From the NCBI GenBank assembly GCA_018195615.1, contig JAGTPG010000002.1, positions 248,001 through 312,000 on the forward strand: a stretch of 64,000 bases of DNA. Reading direction: 5' to 3'. Both the position numbers and the translations under genes were made by a program. This document shows, in pieces, positions 61,167-64,000 of the stretch (within the stretch, counting starts at the first letter, position 1; each line of letters starts with the position of its first letter). The stretch is from Streptomyces tuirus (GTDB lineage Bacteria; Actinomycetota; Actinomycetes; Streptomycetales; Streptomycetaceae). The notes beneath the pieces are model-generated. The model worked only from the letters and a program-made list of their open reading frames with translations, was not told the origin of the DNA and did no database searches.

Positions 61167-61170
<4 letters not shown>
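59175..61170 (+). CDS. glgE: Alpha-1,4-glucan:maltose-1-phosphate maltosyltransferase GlgE
   Basis: About 665 residues from ATG 59175 after GGAGGTGAGGACC; normal length for the family. An N-terminal beta-sandwich ([20 protein letters not shown], then [20 protein letters not shown]) precedes the GH13_3 barrel. The catalytic Asp is in [12 protein letters not shown], the acid/base Glu in [10 protein letters not shown], and a third carboxylate in [12 protein letters not shown]. Frameshifts near 60000 and 60535 are C and G runs one base short. It extends alpha-1,4-glucan chains with maltose from maltose 1-phosphate supplied by the maltokinase downstream. The stop overlaps the treS start (ATGA). 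Confidence 0.93.
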
Positions 61171-62882
<1,712 letters not shown>

Positions 62883-62910
62883 GCACGCGCCGACGAAAGG
62901 AGGCGTGACC

Positions 62911-64000
62911 ATGCCGAAGACCGCATCCCTCCGCCCGGGCCTCACGCGTCTGGCCGAGCCGATGGAGTCGCTCGGCGGGCTGCTGCGCGACTGGTTGCCG
63001 CGGCAGCGCTGGTTCGCGGGCAAGGACCGGCCCGTCACCGAGCTCGGACTGCTGTCGACGACCGAGCTGTTCCCGGGCTGTCTGCATCTGCTGGTGCACG
63101 CCGGACACGCCGGACACACAGGCGTTCCCTCGCCCGGCGGGGCTCCCCCGGCCGGCGACTGCTACCAGCTGCTGCTCGGCGTACGGGAGCACCCGTCGCC
63201 GCGCCTGGGCCGGGCGCTCATCGGGCGGGTGCAGGACGGGCCGCTGGCCGGTCTGACGGTCTACGACGCGCTGCACGACCCCCGTTCGGCCCAGTTGCTC
63301 CTGGACCGGCTGCGGCACCCCGGCACCACGGGCCCCCTGCGCTTCGACCGCGACCCCGACCAGGACGTGCCGGCCGGACTGGTGCCGCGGCTGCTGGACG
63401 CCGAGCAGTCCAACTCGTCCCTTGTGTACGGCGACGAGTACATCCTGAAGGTCTTCCGGCGCATCCAGCCGGGCGTCAACCCGGACCTGGAGGTGCCGGG
63501 CGCGCTGGCCCGTCAGGGCTGCCACCGCGTCCCCGCCCCCGTGGCCTGGTTCCAGACGAAGCATCCGTTCAAGGCCACCCTCGGCGTGCTCCAGCCGTAT
63601 CTGCGGGACGCCTCCGACGGCTGGACGCTGGCGCTGCACGCCCTGGCCGCGGGTGACGACTTCACGGCGCAGGCCCGGGCGATCGGCGCGGCCACGGCGG
63701 AGGTGCACCTGGCGCTGGCCTCGGCCTTCCCGGTCGGCGCGCCCGGGGAGAACGGGCGTACGGCGGCCTCGATGACCGAGCGGCTCGATGCCGCCGCGCA
63801 CTGCGTGCCCGCGCTCCGGCCGTTCGTGCCGGGCCTGCAGACCGCGTTCGCCGCCCTCACCACCTGCGACCCCGGGCCGCCCGCCCAGCGCATCCACGGC
63901 GACCTGCACCTGGGGCAGGTGCTGCGGGCCGGACGCGAGTGGTTCGTCATCGACTTCGAGGGCGAGCCGTCCCGGCCGCTCTCGGAACGGCGCAGTGCCC
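62911..64000 (+). CDS. pep2: Maltokinase Pep2/Mak, 3' end beyond window
   Basis: ATG 62911 follows AAAGGAGG; 363 residues are visible and the gene runs past the window (family length about 450). The N-terminal RDWLPRQRWFAGKDRPVTEL segment is the maltokinase cap. SNSSLVYGDEYILKVFRRIQ holds the ATP-binding Lys. The catalytic loop is IHGDLHLGQVL and the metal-binding Asp is in WFVIDFEGEPSRPL. It phosphorylates maltose with ATP to maltose 1-phosphate, the GlgE donor. Third gene of the glgE-treS-pep2 operon; glgB would be expected next. Confidence 0.92.
   Translation, partial: MPKTASLRPGLTRLAEPMESLGGLLRDWLPRQRWFAGKDRPVTELGLLSTTELFPGCLHLLVHAGHAGHTGVPSPGGAPPAGDCYQLLLGVREHPSPRLGRALIGRVQDGPLAGLTVYDALHDPRSAQLLLDRLRHPGTTGPLRFDRDPDQDVPAGLVPRLLDAEQSNSSLVYGDEYILKVFRRIQPGVNPDLEVPGALARQGCHRVPAPVAWFQTKHPFKATLGVLQPYLRDASDGWTLALHALAAGDDFTAQARAIGAATAEVHLALASAFPVGAPGENGRTAASMTERLDAAAHCVPALRPFVPGLQTAFAALTTCDPGPPAQRIHGDLHLGQVLRAGREWFVIDFEGEPSRPLSERRSA

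Overview
High-GC actinobacterial chromosome, almost certainly Streptomyces or a close relative. The evidence is a conservon (roadblock, DUF742, GTPase and paired P450 genes), the GlgE alpha-glucan pathway, twin-arginine sugar-binding proteins without a local ABC ATPase, a SigB/F-type sigma factor, ANTAR and SpoIIE-type regulators, and dense GTG-start genes coupled by ATGA/GTGA overlaps. No rRNA, tRNA or CRISPR array was seen.

Layout. 0-3.8 kb: 3' part of a conservon with CYP157-like and CYP154-like P450s. 4-9.8 kb: PucR-type regulator, Sua5/YciO protein, dienelactone hydrolase, MHYT membrane protein, metallophosphoesterase. 9.8-12.5 kb: a flavin monooxygenase and a TauD-type dioxygenase facing each other across a 0.6-kb repeat field. 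12.8-20.1 kb: a fructan/sucrose locus (secreted GH32, binding protein, two permeases, intracellular GH32, LacI regulator) with repeated operator-like sites. 20.2-37.6 kb: aldo/keto reductase, a LigD-type 3'-phosphoesterase and an ATP-dependent ligase gene split by a ~14.9-kb mobile element. 37.6-55.7 kb: SpoIIE phosphatase, peroxiredoxin, DoxX, AraC/MFS and MarR/MFS pairs, orphan response regulator, second ATP-dependent ligase, NPP1 protein, questin oxidase-like protein, HemC paralogue, MarR-controlled ABC-2 exporter, sigma factor, ANTAR protein, VOC protein. 55.7-64 kb: glgX, a histidine-kinase-like ATPase, DUF5133 protein, glgE, treS and the start of the maltokinase gene.

The most interesting region is 21.9-36.8 kb. 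An outer element carries three consecutive large tyrosine recombinases plus a small coiled-coil protein (a Tn554/recombinase-in-trio-like set) and a divergent TetR/TetX-like monooxygenase pair as cargo. It is inserted in the K-x-D-G active-site motif of the ligase gene. Its third recombinase is itself split, just after the catalytic-arginine motif, by an inner ~7-kb element. The inner element has its own tyrosine recombinase, an HTH protein, a recombinase-like protein with about 17 CxxC knuckles, and cargo for secreted or membrane proteins (peptidoglycan-binding protein, cutinase, TM2 protein, zinc-ribbon membrane protein). The outer recombinases carry in-frame stops; the inner recombinase gene is intact.

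Caution: about 35 genes or gene parts are broken by what looks like loss of a single G or C in a homopolymer. The pattern is uniform and hits essential-type genes, so most of these are probably sequence errors. I joined the frames and give full gene spans. In-frame stop codons and the two element insertions cannot be explained that way.
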